DNA of 25,007 nt from Bremia lactucae (Eukaryota; Oomycota; Peronosporomycetes; Peronosporales; Peronosporaceae). This document shows, piece after piece, positions 8,004-15,993 of the stretch. Numbering within the stretch: position 1 is the first letter of the stretch; every line of letters begins with the position of its first letter. The notes beneath the pieces were generated by a model. That model saw nothing but the letters and a program-made list of their open reading frames with translations, searched no databases and was not told where the DNA came from. Where the stretch lies: NCBI RefSeq assembly GCF_004359215.1, contig NC_090613.1, positions 1,290,158-1,315,164 of the forward strand, in the 5' to 3' direction. Position numbers and translations under genes: made by a program.

Positions 8004-10259
8004 CATAAAAAAAATGGTTTTGCTACCGTTGCCTATGTACCGGCTCGTATAAATTAGCCAAGCGTGAGACGGAATGGTGAATAATGGGGGTTTGATCATC
8101 GTCTTGGTTGAATTCCTCGACTACAAGTGCCAATGGCAATGGAAGTCCTCAATTTCTAACAGCGCTGGGAGAAGGAGGCGATGGACGCAAGGGTAGCCAA
8201 TGCTACAAATCTTGTATTCAAAGCAATTGCTACAATCGCAAGTGCCGATTACGCAGCCGAACCGTTGTGAAGATTGCTCTTACGCCAGCTTTAACGAGTG
8301 GTGTGATATCTATCGTTGTAGCCGAGGCATTTCAAAATGCCATGCAGAACAAGAAAGAAATGTTAGTGCAAAAAAAACTGCTGTGGAACGCTTTCCATAA
8401 ACTAGTAACGTATTTGTTCTTACCCCAGCTTGCCACAATGTTGCACCATGCGTGTTCAATACGCAGGTCTTATCCTCTGATATCAATTTTGAATCTCATT
8501 TAATCGATGTGAGGAGCATTGGTTAATGAGCGAATAAACTGTTTGAGATGACCAACAGCCGACTGCAACCAACGTTTTATGCCAAAATGTGCACTTTCTG
8601 CCTATTGGGTTGTAGTGTAGCCGTAGTAGTTGATGCGCTTTACCCAAGCTTTAACAAAACGCATTTTCCACGGAAGCCAGGTCTCCTTGATGAACGCATA
8701 TGCAGTGTGCGGGTATGAGCTTGATGAAGATAGGGTGATCACTACAATGTCGAAGTCTTGCTCGGTGGGCGCATTTATCATGGACTTCAAATCAGTCCTC
8801 ATGAATGTGTCCCAAGCAGCTTGTCTATCACTACCAGCAGGAAAATGTCGTCGAACGTTTGCTAGAACGTTCTTTTCAATGTACCATAAACAGAGCAACC
8901 TCTTTTAATCGGGAAGGACGACCGGTAAAGCGTTCACAAGGGCCAATTCTCTGTCGGTTACAATGGCTATGCTATCAAAGCTGGTTGTTCTAATTTCGGT
9001 TTAACCACTAAAACGTCAGTATTAGCCTAAGTATGACGCTAATACTGAACGTTTTGAAAACGCGACGCACGAAAGAAATGAGAAAGTTACCTCTTTAAAC
9101 TTGGACACTGCCCAGGTGGAATACTCCTGCGTTTTCCTTGGCAAAAAGCAGAAAAAGACACTGAACATCTGGTTTGTGGGTGTCGATGAAACGCAGTCCA
9201 GAAGCGGCATCTTGTGCTTATTGATGTTATACGTCGAGTCCATTGCAAAGACAGCATTCGCACTCCACTTGGATATTATTTTGACTGTCTTTGGTTGAAG
9301 GTAAAGGTGTGTAAGGGCCCCATTGTCATCCCGTTTAAATGCCCGTTTACGTGCGTCAACTTTCCTGGTCTCCAACTTGTCTTATAAAGCCTCTAACGGA
9401 GTCCTTCCGTTCAATGGTATTTTTTTATTTTCTACTAAGCGTTGTAAATTGCACGCGCAATGACGTGATGGTTGGCCTCAATCTGGAGTGGACGCAAAAT
9501 TAACATCGGCGCGATGCCTGCAACGTTTTGGCGTTCAAGTTACCAAAATTCGCTTGCACAGGTTTGTTCCTTAATCTAGGGTATGATAAATATTAGCAGC
9601 CTCATGGTTATGCCTTACGTGCAAAATTTTGAGCGACCGCGTGTTGTCATTAACTGCGTCCCTTATTCCCGAGCAATCGCGTTTGAGCTTGAACTGGAAA
9701 GGGCACTCAGATTTCTTCGATTTTTGCACTGGCCTGCCGATTTCGTAGGCTATGTTGATGTATTCTCCGTGGTGTTTACAGGCATACATCACGTCCTTCA
9801 ACGGCTAGTCAGATCCTTTACCAAAGCGGTGAGAACTAAGTACCACCAGGTCAATTGTTCCATCTCTGCGTGCTAAAACATGGTCTGTTCTGCCGTCTCG
9901 ACTGACGGGGACGTGAGCTCCTGAGTAGGTGCGAGAGGCATGATGTTGACAAAGGGCAGTGGAAAAATTGTAAAGCAGTTTTTAGTAGGGGGCGAATCTA
10001 CGGACATGAAACAAAACTTCGTGTTCTTTTTCATATTCCTCGCGTGGTGAGAGGGGGTGCCATATTGCTCCAGCCAATTGAATTGACCGTAGGTATATTA
10101 TGTGCCTATGGATCTCCCATGGGTGCATGTTGTAGACGGAATGCAAAATAGTACCCAATGGCATGCCAGACAGTAGCCAATGGGGTGGATATATTAACGT
10201 TCGGGTAGCAATATATAAAAGTCGAGTAGCAATAAAAAAGTCGGGTAGCAATATCATTT
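8004..10259 (-). mobile_element. Near-complete decayed MULE transposon (family 2)
   Basis: The element is about 2.26 kb with short terminal inverted similarity: AAATGGTTTTGCTACCGTTG on the left (8012 onward) against AAATGATATTGCTACCCGAC on the right (reverse complement of 10259-10240). It is flanked by a candidate 9 bp duplication and holds one transposase gene on the minus strand. The same right-end sequence occurs twice more, at 2246-2365 and 7019-7136. Confidence 0.7.
8050..9941 (-). pseudogene. MULE transposase (family 2), inactivated
   Basis: Read on the minus strand, a plausible start is the ATG at 9941 (MPLAPTQELTSPSVETAEQT). There follows a FAR1-like zinc-binding region with YACKHHGEY, CPFQFKLKRDC and VRHNHE (about 9780-9590). 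The DDE catalytic domain shows all three acidic positions: VFAMDSTYNINKHKMPLLDC (about 9260-9205), AIVTDRELALVNAL (about 8965-8925) and AESAHFGIKRWLQSAVGHLK (about 8600-8545). After the second Asp, LCLWYIEKNV is typical of the family. The tail continues through SWGKNKYVTSLWKAFHSS (about 8430-8380) to an acidic VVEEFNQDDDQTP near 8110-8070. Inactivating changes include a TAG near 9877, a stop just before KRLLCLWYIEKN and a stop before AESAH. It would cut and paste the element from its TIRs in the nucleus. Confidence 0.8.
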
Positions 10260-10363
10260 CTATATAATTAGAAAAACAATTGTGGGAGAACGATTTAAGT
10301 CGGGAAGCAATATCATTTCATTATAATTATAGTTAGAAAAACAATTGTGGGAGAACGATTTAT
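10240..10363. repeat. Tandem duplication of about 60 bp spanning the MULE right end
   Basis: Unit 1 (10240-10298) and unit 2 (10299-10363) both run GTCGGG(T/A)AGCAATATCATTTC, then an AT-rich gap, then AGAAAAACAATTGTGGGAGA and ACGATTTA. The terminal motif of the MULE is therefore present twice, which makes its exact outer end ambiguous. Confidence 0.75.
10260..10268. repeat. Candidate 9 bp target-site duplication, right
   Basis: CTATATAAT matches 7995-8003. Confidence 0.5.
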
Positions 10364-10429
10364 GTCGAAGCGGTTTATTTAAATTTAAAATATAGAATCA
10401 TTTGAAACTTAGTTGTGGTAATATTAATT

Positions 10430-10813
10430 ACAGCGGTGGAGATATCAATACCCTTAATAGTTCCTGCATTACCAAATTTGGTAGTATTGACACAATTAGA
10501 CAACAGTTCTGTTAATTGTTTGATATAAGTTAAAATCAACCTCGTCAAACGTTACGAGACACGATTAGGCGGTGCGCAAGAATGCGCTTTACTGGTTCTA
10601 TATCTATATATATATTTAAGCCATTTATAGAAGGACGCGCTAATATGTTAATGCAGTTTTACTTTTTCTCTACACTAAAGCCTTTGTATTGACATCTAGC
10701 AGCTAAGCCTTCTTAGCTACTTGTAACCTTTCTCTGCACGTCAGTCTACGTAAAGTAATCGAGATGCCTGCACTGTTATCAGTGTAGGTTGGCTAGTAAG
10801 ATAACCCGTTATA
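10430..10813 (+). repeat. Family A LTR, copy A1 (5'-truncated)
   Basis: It shares with the A2 and A3 LTRs the segment ACGAGACACGATTAGGCGGT and the cytosine-rich CTTTCTCTGCACG region. It ends CCGTTATA at 10813, followed by the primer-like TGGTAGCA. The upstream part of the roughly 690 bp LTR is missing, replaced by the MULE-end tandem repeat. Confidence 0.7.
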
Positions 10814-10815
10814 CC

Positions 10816-10823
10816 TGGTAGCA
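10816..10823 (+). promoter_or_regulatory. Primer-binding-site-like TGGTAGCA, A1
   Basis: It lies two bases after the LTR end CCGTTATA, in the same position as in A2, A3 and C. Confidence 0.5.
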
Positions 10824-10854
10824 CTTTGTTGTCCAATCACCGGCTACATATTGG

Positions 10855-11180
10855 ATGAATAAGGAAGGAGCTTTTAAGCCCCTCAATAAGGCTTCCACGC
10901 AACGCGTGAAAGGTTCGCTCATTTAAGTCACCTTGAATGGAGATAGATATAATGTATGAGTTCGGCCGTAGGCGGGACAGCCGCATTTTGGTCGCTTCAC
11001 AAAAGTAGGATAGATTTACGTCTATAGCCGAAGCCATTCAATATACCTCGACGCGACACGAGAATAGGCTACCTAGCTTTAAAAGCAAGGCTCTCAACAC
11101 GCAGAAATGTTAAGAGAAGCTCAAAAATTGGAGATTTAAGACAGCAGCGTTTACATGACCGACGCTTTCGCAACGACCCC
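10855..11180 (+). pseudogene. Family A gag N-terminal remnant (A1)
   Basis: The ATG at 10855 opens a frame similar to the A2 gag start: a KPLNKASTQRVKGS-like stretch corresponds to the ATRKRFNHLSD region of A2. Further on, DLRQQRLHDR (about 11135-11160) corresponds to LLRQQHLHAANAP in A3. Stops and frame changes are frequent. The capsid and nucleocapsid parts are missing. It would be the capsid precursor of a virus-like particle; only the 5' portion survives. Confidence 0.55.
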
Positions 11181-11444
11181 TCGCGCTCGTAAAATGATTG
11201 GAGGCTCTCAATCCCTACGCGCATCTCACAAGAGATAAGCGTCCTTTAATGGGGATCACTAAGATGGCATGATTCCTCAAAGGCATGACCTGCGCCCTTA
11301 AAACAGCATTGACATAGTTCCCCCCGAGAGACAAGGTACCCCTGCCTCTCTAGAGTAAAACGGTGCAACTTATAGCGTGCACCGAGTACAGTCCATTTTT
11401 TCGAACCGTTCACGGAAAGTATTATGCTCTCTCAAGCCAGACCT
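11181..11444. other. Decayed internal retrotransposon sequence
   Basis: It follows the A1 gag remnant and precedes the inverted LTR stub. I recognise no motif. It is probably drifted gag sequence, but this cannot be shown from the sequence alone. Confidence 0.3.
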
Positions 11445-11602
11445 TGTGACGATTTGCGGTATTGATATAAACTCACATCAGCCACTAAATATAAGTAATG
11501 TCTTATTGCGTCAATTTTACCATATTTGGCTATATTGGAACTGTTAAGTCAAATAATTAATAAATGTAATTATTCATAGAGCACAATAATAGGGGTGTGC
11601 CG
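11445..11602 (-). repeat. Family A LTR fragment in inverted orientation
   Basis: Its reverse complement starts CGGCACACCCCTATTATTG, as the A2 LTR does after TGTAA. It later shows GACGCAATAAGACAT and CCGCAAATCGTCACAAGG, matching GATGCAATAAGATAT and CCGCCAATCGTCACAAGA in the A2 LTR (about 12020-12090). The middle of the LTR is deleted. Confidence 0.6.
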
Positions 11603-11639
11603 CTAATTAGGAATACTACCTATGTAACGGCACACCCCT
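11591..11639. repeat. Inverted repeat formed by two LTR starts head to head
   Basis: AGGGGTGTGCCG (11591-11602) is the exact reverse complement of CGGCACACCCCT (11628-11639), with 25 bp between. The left arm belongs to the inverted LTR stub and the right arm to the A2 LTR start. Confidence 0.8.
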
Positions 11640-12314
11640 ATATATCACCCCCCTAACCAACAGTCACTATGACTGATGTGGAATGATAGAGAAACACTAT
11701 TATGGCTTTCCCTGTAATTAGCCTATTTGCCTTTTTTTTAACACTCCAATTTTACAGCATTCTGTATTATTGTTCAGAAATCAAGATGGCTATTAATAAG
11801 TCTATCCGCGTGGCCCGTGAGGCCGCTAAGCTACTAGTGAAAGGTGCCCATAACAACCACGAGACGTGTGATTTAATGAGGCGTACCGTTGCAGAAGTAT
11901 TATTATTTATAAGAGGAGTAATATATATTATTTCCTATTCGAGAAAATAAATAGTTCAGTACAAAAGTTTTAATGTATTGATTTTGACATTACAGTTTCA
12001 TTATTACTAAATTCGATAATACTGATGCAATAAGATATAAGCTTAATGATTAGTTAGTATAATTTTAAATCAATCCCGCCAATCGTCACAAGACACGATT
12101 AGGCGCATTACATTGTTAGTTATCAATATATTAAAGTCAGTAGAAGATCGTTATGGAAGAACTCGATATATTAAAACGGTGTTACTTTTCCTCTATTCTA
12201 TCACCTTAGTAGCTAAGACTTCTTGGCCACTTAAAACCTTCCTCTGCAGCTCCACCGTAATCAACGTAAGTTAAGTAGTACTGCAAGCAGTACTAGTTTG
12301 GGTGCACCGTTACG
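11623..12314 (+). repeat. 5' LTR of gypsy element A2
   Basis: It starts TGTAACGGCACACCCC and ends CACCGTTACG, the near-inverted repeat of the start, giving about 692 bp. A primer-like TGGTAGCA follows two bases later. It contains no plausible gene; the open frame at 11702-11950 shows no family motif. Confidence 0.75.
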
Positions 12315-12316
12315 CT

Positions 12317-12324
12317 TGGTAGCA
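12317..12324 (+). promoter_or_regulatory. Primer-binding-site-like TGGTAGCA, A2
   Basis: It lies directly downstream of the A2 LTR, as in the other copies. Confidence 0.5.
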
Positions 12325-12363
12325 CTTCGATGTCCGTTCAATGTTACGCACGTTCCATATACC

Positions 12364-13490
12364 ATGGACATGTTGAATGAAGAAGGAGGGAGCTCTCAAT
12401 CCTCTCAAAAAGGCTATTATGCAACGCGTAAAAGGTTTAATCATTTGAGTGACCTTTACTGGAGAGAAATCGAACGCTTGAGTTCGGTCGATAGGCGAGC
12501 CAGCAGATAGAGCCATATTGTTCGCTATAGAAAGAGACGAGCAACATGCAAATATAGCCAGTTCATGCAGCATGAATGCGACGGGGCTCAAGAAAAGAAA
12601 GCCTTGCTTCATTAGCAAGGCTTCATCACGCTGAGGTGTTGAGAGAACAGGGTGCACAACTGTTTGAACTGTTGGGACAGAGGCATTTACATGCTGCTAG
12701 CGGGCCGGCGCTTCCACGTCGAGCCGAAGCTTAAAGATCGTAATTTTTAAGTTTAAAGCAGTCGAGGGCGACTCTCATTCACGATGGTTCGTCGAATTAG
12801 ATGACGCCAGTAAAGCTCGCAGCATCAATGATGATGCGATTAGTTCTTAAGTCGTATGAGGTCCTAAGACCTGGCTCAGGCAAACATTTGATCTGCCACG
12901 CGCCCCGTATACAGGGCCCGAGCCGAGTGAAGCAGGGCAAGCGTGATCTTGACGCTTATGCTCAACATACACGATATTTTGTTAGCTGTATCCTTAGTGT
13001 ACGCAAACACAGGCAACTGTGTTTATTAGAGATCTCACAGATAATTCTGTCAAAACTCACCTGTTCCGGCTCGAACTAGAGCCCTAGACCAAAATATCTC
13101 TGTAGCGAAATAGGAGGACTTCCGCCTGAAACAGGCTTCGCCACTCTAGAGCTTATCATCCTCCGAGATGACAAGAAAGAGACTAGCACTTTTGGACCTC
13201 TCGTATGTAGAGAGCGAGACTCACTTGCTGATTATGTTACAAAAGATTGCAAAAACGCAATCGCTGTCAAATTACGGGCCACTAGGCTATAAGTGGAGTG
13301 CCCCGCGCCCAGGGCCTAGAACCACCGAGTAAAACGACCGACCTCCCGCTAGAAACACGCGGAGGAAGCGGATGCGACGCCATTGCAATTTCGTAATGGC
13401 GAGGCGGCTCGTCAAATACGGTAGGGGTCGGTACGCATGGAGGGCCGCCTTAGAATTCAGTAGCGTCAAACGATTTCTTTGCAGGTTCTT
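12364..13490 (+). pseudogene. Family A Gag (A2), frameshifted
   Basis: The ATG at 12364 begins MDMLNEEGGSSQSSQKGYY and continues ATRKRFNHLSDLYWREIERL before a stop at 12508. Homology then passes through other frames: KALLH..QGF (about 12600), the capsid motif KQGKRDLDAYAQHTRYF (about 12930-12980), SVKTHLFRLELEP (about 13050-13085), then a degraded nucleocapsid with NRCQITGH (about 13263-13286) and a basic Ser/Arg/Gly tail ending near 13480. This order matches the Gag of oomycete chromodomain gypsy elements as I remember it, and the A3 copy at 19850. Only one full Cys of the zinc knuckle is clear. It is inactivated by many stops. Confidence 0.75.
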
Positions 13491-13636
13491 TGGCTGAAGT
13501 TGCTCCTTATATAAACAGTGCGTGTAACTGCTTCAGGTGATTAGTTTAACCTCATCACCTTGTTAAATTAAATTGCATATAAATTGCCAATAAAGTTCTT
13601 TGGTCGATTGTGGGGCGTCAAACAGTTTTATTCGAC

Positions 13637-13648
13637 GCAAATCGCTGG
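13637..13648. repeat. 12 bp flanking direct repeat, left
   Basis: GCAAATCGCTGG here is repeated exactly at 13843-13854 on the other side of the inserted 194 bp. In the uninterrupted A4 copy only one equivalent (ACAAATCCCTAG) is present. Confidence 0.75.
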
Positions 13649-13842
13649 GTATTTTCAATTTCCAGCCGCCCCCGGGGGGGGGGTTGTGCACACAGTAACT
13701 TTGGGACTTTTCGGGTCCGGGTCCGAGACAAGGCAGTTTACCTATCGTGCCACGCTATGCGACATGACGTAGCGGCTCCCTAACCAGCTCTCGGGTCGTC
13801 CATTACACCTCCCGGCGCCGGACCCAGGGGTGGTACTATGAT
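13649..13842. mobile_element. 194 bp GC-rich insertion inside protease
   Basis: This segment is absent from the A4 protease copy and flanked by 12 bp direct repeats. It includes a C5/G10 run (about 13670-13683), a GGGTCCGGGTCCGAGAC stretch and, near its right end, CCGGACCCAGGGGTGG. Its ends show weak inverted similarity (CCGCCCCCGGG against CCACCCCTGGG). It has no ORF of note. It could be a small non-autonomous element (SINE or MITE). Confidence 0.55.
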
Positions 13843-13854
13843 GCAAATCGCTGG
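13843..13854. repeat. 12 bp flanking direct repeat, right
   Basis: GCAAATCGCTGG matches 13637-13648. Confidence 0.75.
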
Positions 13855-14180
13855 AATATCAAGACTCAAATTCGTTAAGCGCGATATACCTCTTGCGAGG
13901 ATGACAGTGCTCCTAGCAACTGGCGCATCTGTAACAGTAAAGAAATGTGTAGTTGGTATCCAAAACACGTTAAATGGTGAACAGTTTGATGATGGTTTCA
14001 TCGTACTTGATCTAGATGCCAAATTTGATGACGTCCTAGAATTACCATGGCTCAGAAAGTACGAGACATGTATAAATTGGCAGCGTCAAGCCGTGGCGAT
14101 GACTTTTTCTAAATTATTAGACTGCCATCTGATGAACATGTTAAAACGTCAACAATTGTGTGAATGCCCTTTCGAGTGAG

Positions 14181-14689
14181 CGCGACATCCTCACTTGTGA
14201 CTTGGTCGTTAGCGCAACTATACAAAACCTCAAAATGACAACTCATCCCACTGTGGAGTTAGATCTTGACGACTGTGTCCAAAACAGGCAGCATCAAAGC
14301 TCGACCACTCGACCTTTCAAGAAAACTTGAAATGCCTGTCTATAAGAGACAGTGCGAAACTATTTGATCGACTGGAGAGTCGATCGCAAAGGATCTCGCT
14401 GTAGTTGCGCAACCACAGCTACAGGCTGTTGGGGGGATATTACCCAAATAAAACTTGAGGGAATAAGTCCTAAAGATTCTGCGGAAATATTCCCTAGAAA
14501 CTTGTGGTCAGAGGTTCTCAGGAAACTTTGGAAATAAGTTCCGAAGAAGAAACTGAGACACTGAATGTCTTAGTAAACAACGGATCAGTTGCAGGCGCTT
14601 ATAGTGGCCATTGCCTCGTGAACAAGTATTAGCGATCGACAGATTCGTTGCCTATTGCTTAGCAGCGAGCCATGTGCGGAAGTCAACTT
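14181..14689 (+). pseudogene. Family A protease-RT linker (A2)
   Basis: It matches, in inverse orientation, 19140-18700 of the A4 copy. Shared landmarks are CTGTCTATAAGAGACA (about 14336), GATCGACTGGAGAGTCGATC (about 14366), a GGGATAT..CCCAAATAAA segment and a GAAACTGAGACAC segment (about 14550). It would encode the variable spacer between protease and reverse transcriptase. No domain is recognised, and stops are frequent. Confidence 0.55.
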
Positions 14690-15380
14690 CCCCACATAGC
14701 TTGTGTGCGTCAAGCAACAGAAGGATGGCGAATTGTGCATGCGTTCAATAAATAGAACGCTATAACATTACCGCCTTAATCGTTGACAAAATGATGGTAC
14801 TCTCTGACATACTATCGTTGATGGTATGTTAAAGAGAATCATCTTTTTATCAAAGGATCTGATTATAATTTGTATCAGATCCTTATGCGGCAGCAGGGTA
14901 TCCTGTTCACAGCAGTAAGCATCCCAAGGGGAATGCTACGGAAATGAATGGATACGCCACAGAAGCTTAGTAATGCCCCTGTACATCCAACCGATGTGTT
15001 TAAAAAATCTGTTGAGATCGGTGCGAGATTTATGCACCGAGTTATTTTGATGAATACTTCGTTCATAGCAGAGTCATGAACGAAAAGTCGGAAGTTGAAA
15101 ACATTGTACCTACGTTCGAAAGATTCTTACACTTATGCGTAAGCACAAGTTGTACGCAAATTGTAAGAAGTGTATAGTGCAAGCGAAATACCACTTCTTG
15201 AGTATATCCTGGGTAAACACAGCGTAAATCCTGATTTGGAAAATCAAGGCGATCACCGACTGGCCTGTTGCTCGGCTTAGTGTCGTACTTACAGAAGCAC
15301 TTGCGCAATTATGCCGAAATGACAGTACACCTTTTTTAATTGTTAAAGAAAAATGTGAAGTGGTCACGGAATTGCTCGTG
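14690..15380 (+). pseudogene. Reverse transcriptase of A2, truncated in RNase H
   Basis: Recognisable pieces in order: VRQATEGWRIVHAFNK (about 14707-14753); YQILMRQQGILFTAVSIPRG (about 14873-14931); a region corresponding to LSNAP (about 14968); then SYFDEYFVHSR (about 15038-15070), where the YxDD box reads FDE, so the second catalytic Asp is changed. EMTVHLF..LLKKNVKWSRN at about 15315-15370 is the start of the RNase H connection. At about 15380 the match ends and the sequence joins the chromodomain end of A4 in the opposite strand. Stops and frameshifts are present. Confidence 0.75.
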
Positions 15381-15384
15381 CTCT

Positions 15385-15560
15385 GATGAACCCTCTGTCG
15401 AGGGGGATGGGTCTCGTCGTATGTAGGACGAGACACCGAGCGTCCAACATCAGTTTGGGAGCGAGGTTCACAACTGACATGCGAGGGTGGATACCCTCGC
15501 CAACGAACGAGATAACTCGCTCAAACCCCCTTTAACTCACGGTGGTTCGAGAAGCTTTCA
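15385..15560 (-). pseudogene. Chromodomain at the C-terminus of A4 pol
   Basis: The minus strand reads FSNHRELKGV, stop, ASYLVRWRGYPPSHVSCEPR, then PTYDETHPPRQR. This is a chromodomain followed by the YDETH tail characteristic of the family (SxxLVRWRGYPPS..SWEPR). The canonical Trp of SWEP is Cys here. One TGA interrupts it. The tail ends at about 15385, where A2 begins in the opposite orientation. Confidence 0.75.
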
Positions 15561-15985
15561 ACAAGAAAACGCTTTTACCACTCAATTCCGTCAATGGATG
15601 TGGATTGGGAGAAAAATCGGGTTCGCCTTGTTTGAGGAACCCGATCAATATCTTGCTTTGGATCACACCTTTCACTATCTTAGGAAGGACATTGATCACG
15701 AGCGATCCCGTCGCCGCGAGTTGGCAAAGGCGGTTAATAACATTTCCGTGACCAGTAGAAAATTTGTGCGCAAGTTGCGACTGACAACAACTGGCGAGCG
15801 AAAGGACGCATTAGTTCCTTCAAACGAGCTGGCGACAACTCGTCAGAAGATCTCTTCCTTGGAGGAAAGAGTGGGTAGTCTGGTTCATGAGAACCAGACT
15901 TTGTCCCGAATCTATTAAGCTTTAGCTCAGGACCATAAATACTTGACGGATGCTGAGACCGTTCCGGTGTAACTCGGAATCGGAA
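15561..15985 (-). pseudogene. Pol tail of A4 between integrase and chromodomain
   Basis: The minus strand keeps EASSDSELHRNG just after the integrase C-terminus (about 15990-15955) and GEPDFSPNPHPLTEL (about 15640-15580) just before the chromodomain. Both are expected of a low-complexity pol linker. The opposite strand is open without stops from 15487 to 15918; see findings. Confidence 0.55.
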
Positions 15986-15993
15986 GAAGCCTC

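Larger units (their letters stand above)
13590..14180 (+). pseudogene. Family A protease (A2), interrupted by a 194 bp insertion
   Basis: SLVDCGASN..IR(R)KSL at about 13600-13648 is the active-site segment, with Asp-Cys-Gly in place of the usual Asp-Ser/Thr-Gly. The next bases are foreign (13649-13842). The protease resumes at about 13855 with SRLKFVKRDIPLARMTVLLA, then ATGASVTVKKCVVGIQNTLN, then FDDGFIVLDLDAKFDDVLEL and PWLRKYETCINWQRQ. Aligning with the minus-strand A4 copy shows that the uninterrupted order is ...KSLENRRLKYVKRD.... It belongs to the retropepsin-like clan AA family and follows gag directly. Confidence 0.8.

Noticed and set aside
8108..8503. 131-codon plus-strand open frame
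   Set aside because: It is antisense to the C-terminal part of the MULE transposase (SLWKAFHSS and VVEEFNQDDDQTP on the minus strand) and carries no signature of its own.
11702..11950. 82-codon plus-strand open frame with a hydrophobic start resembling a signal peptide
   Set aside because: It lies wholly inside the A2 LTR. Secreted-effector ideas such as RxLR fail because there is no RxLR-EER motif and LTR homology explains the DNA.
12310..12657. Minus-strand 115-codon frame
   Set aside because: It is antisense to family A gag, which has homologues at 10855 and 19850 in the plus direction.
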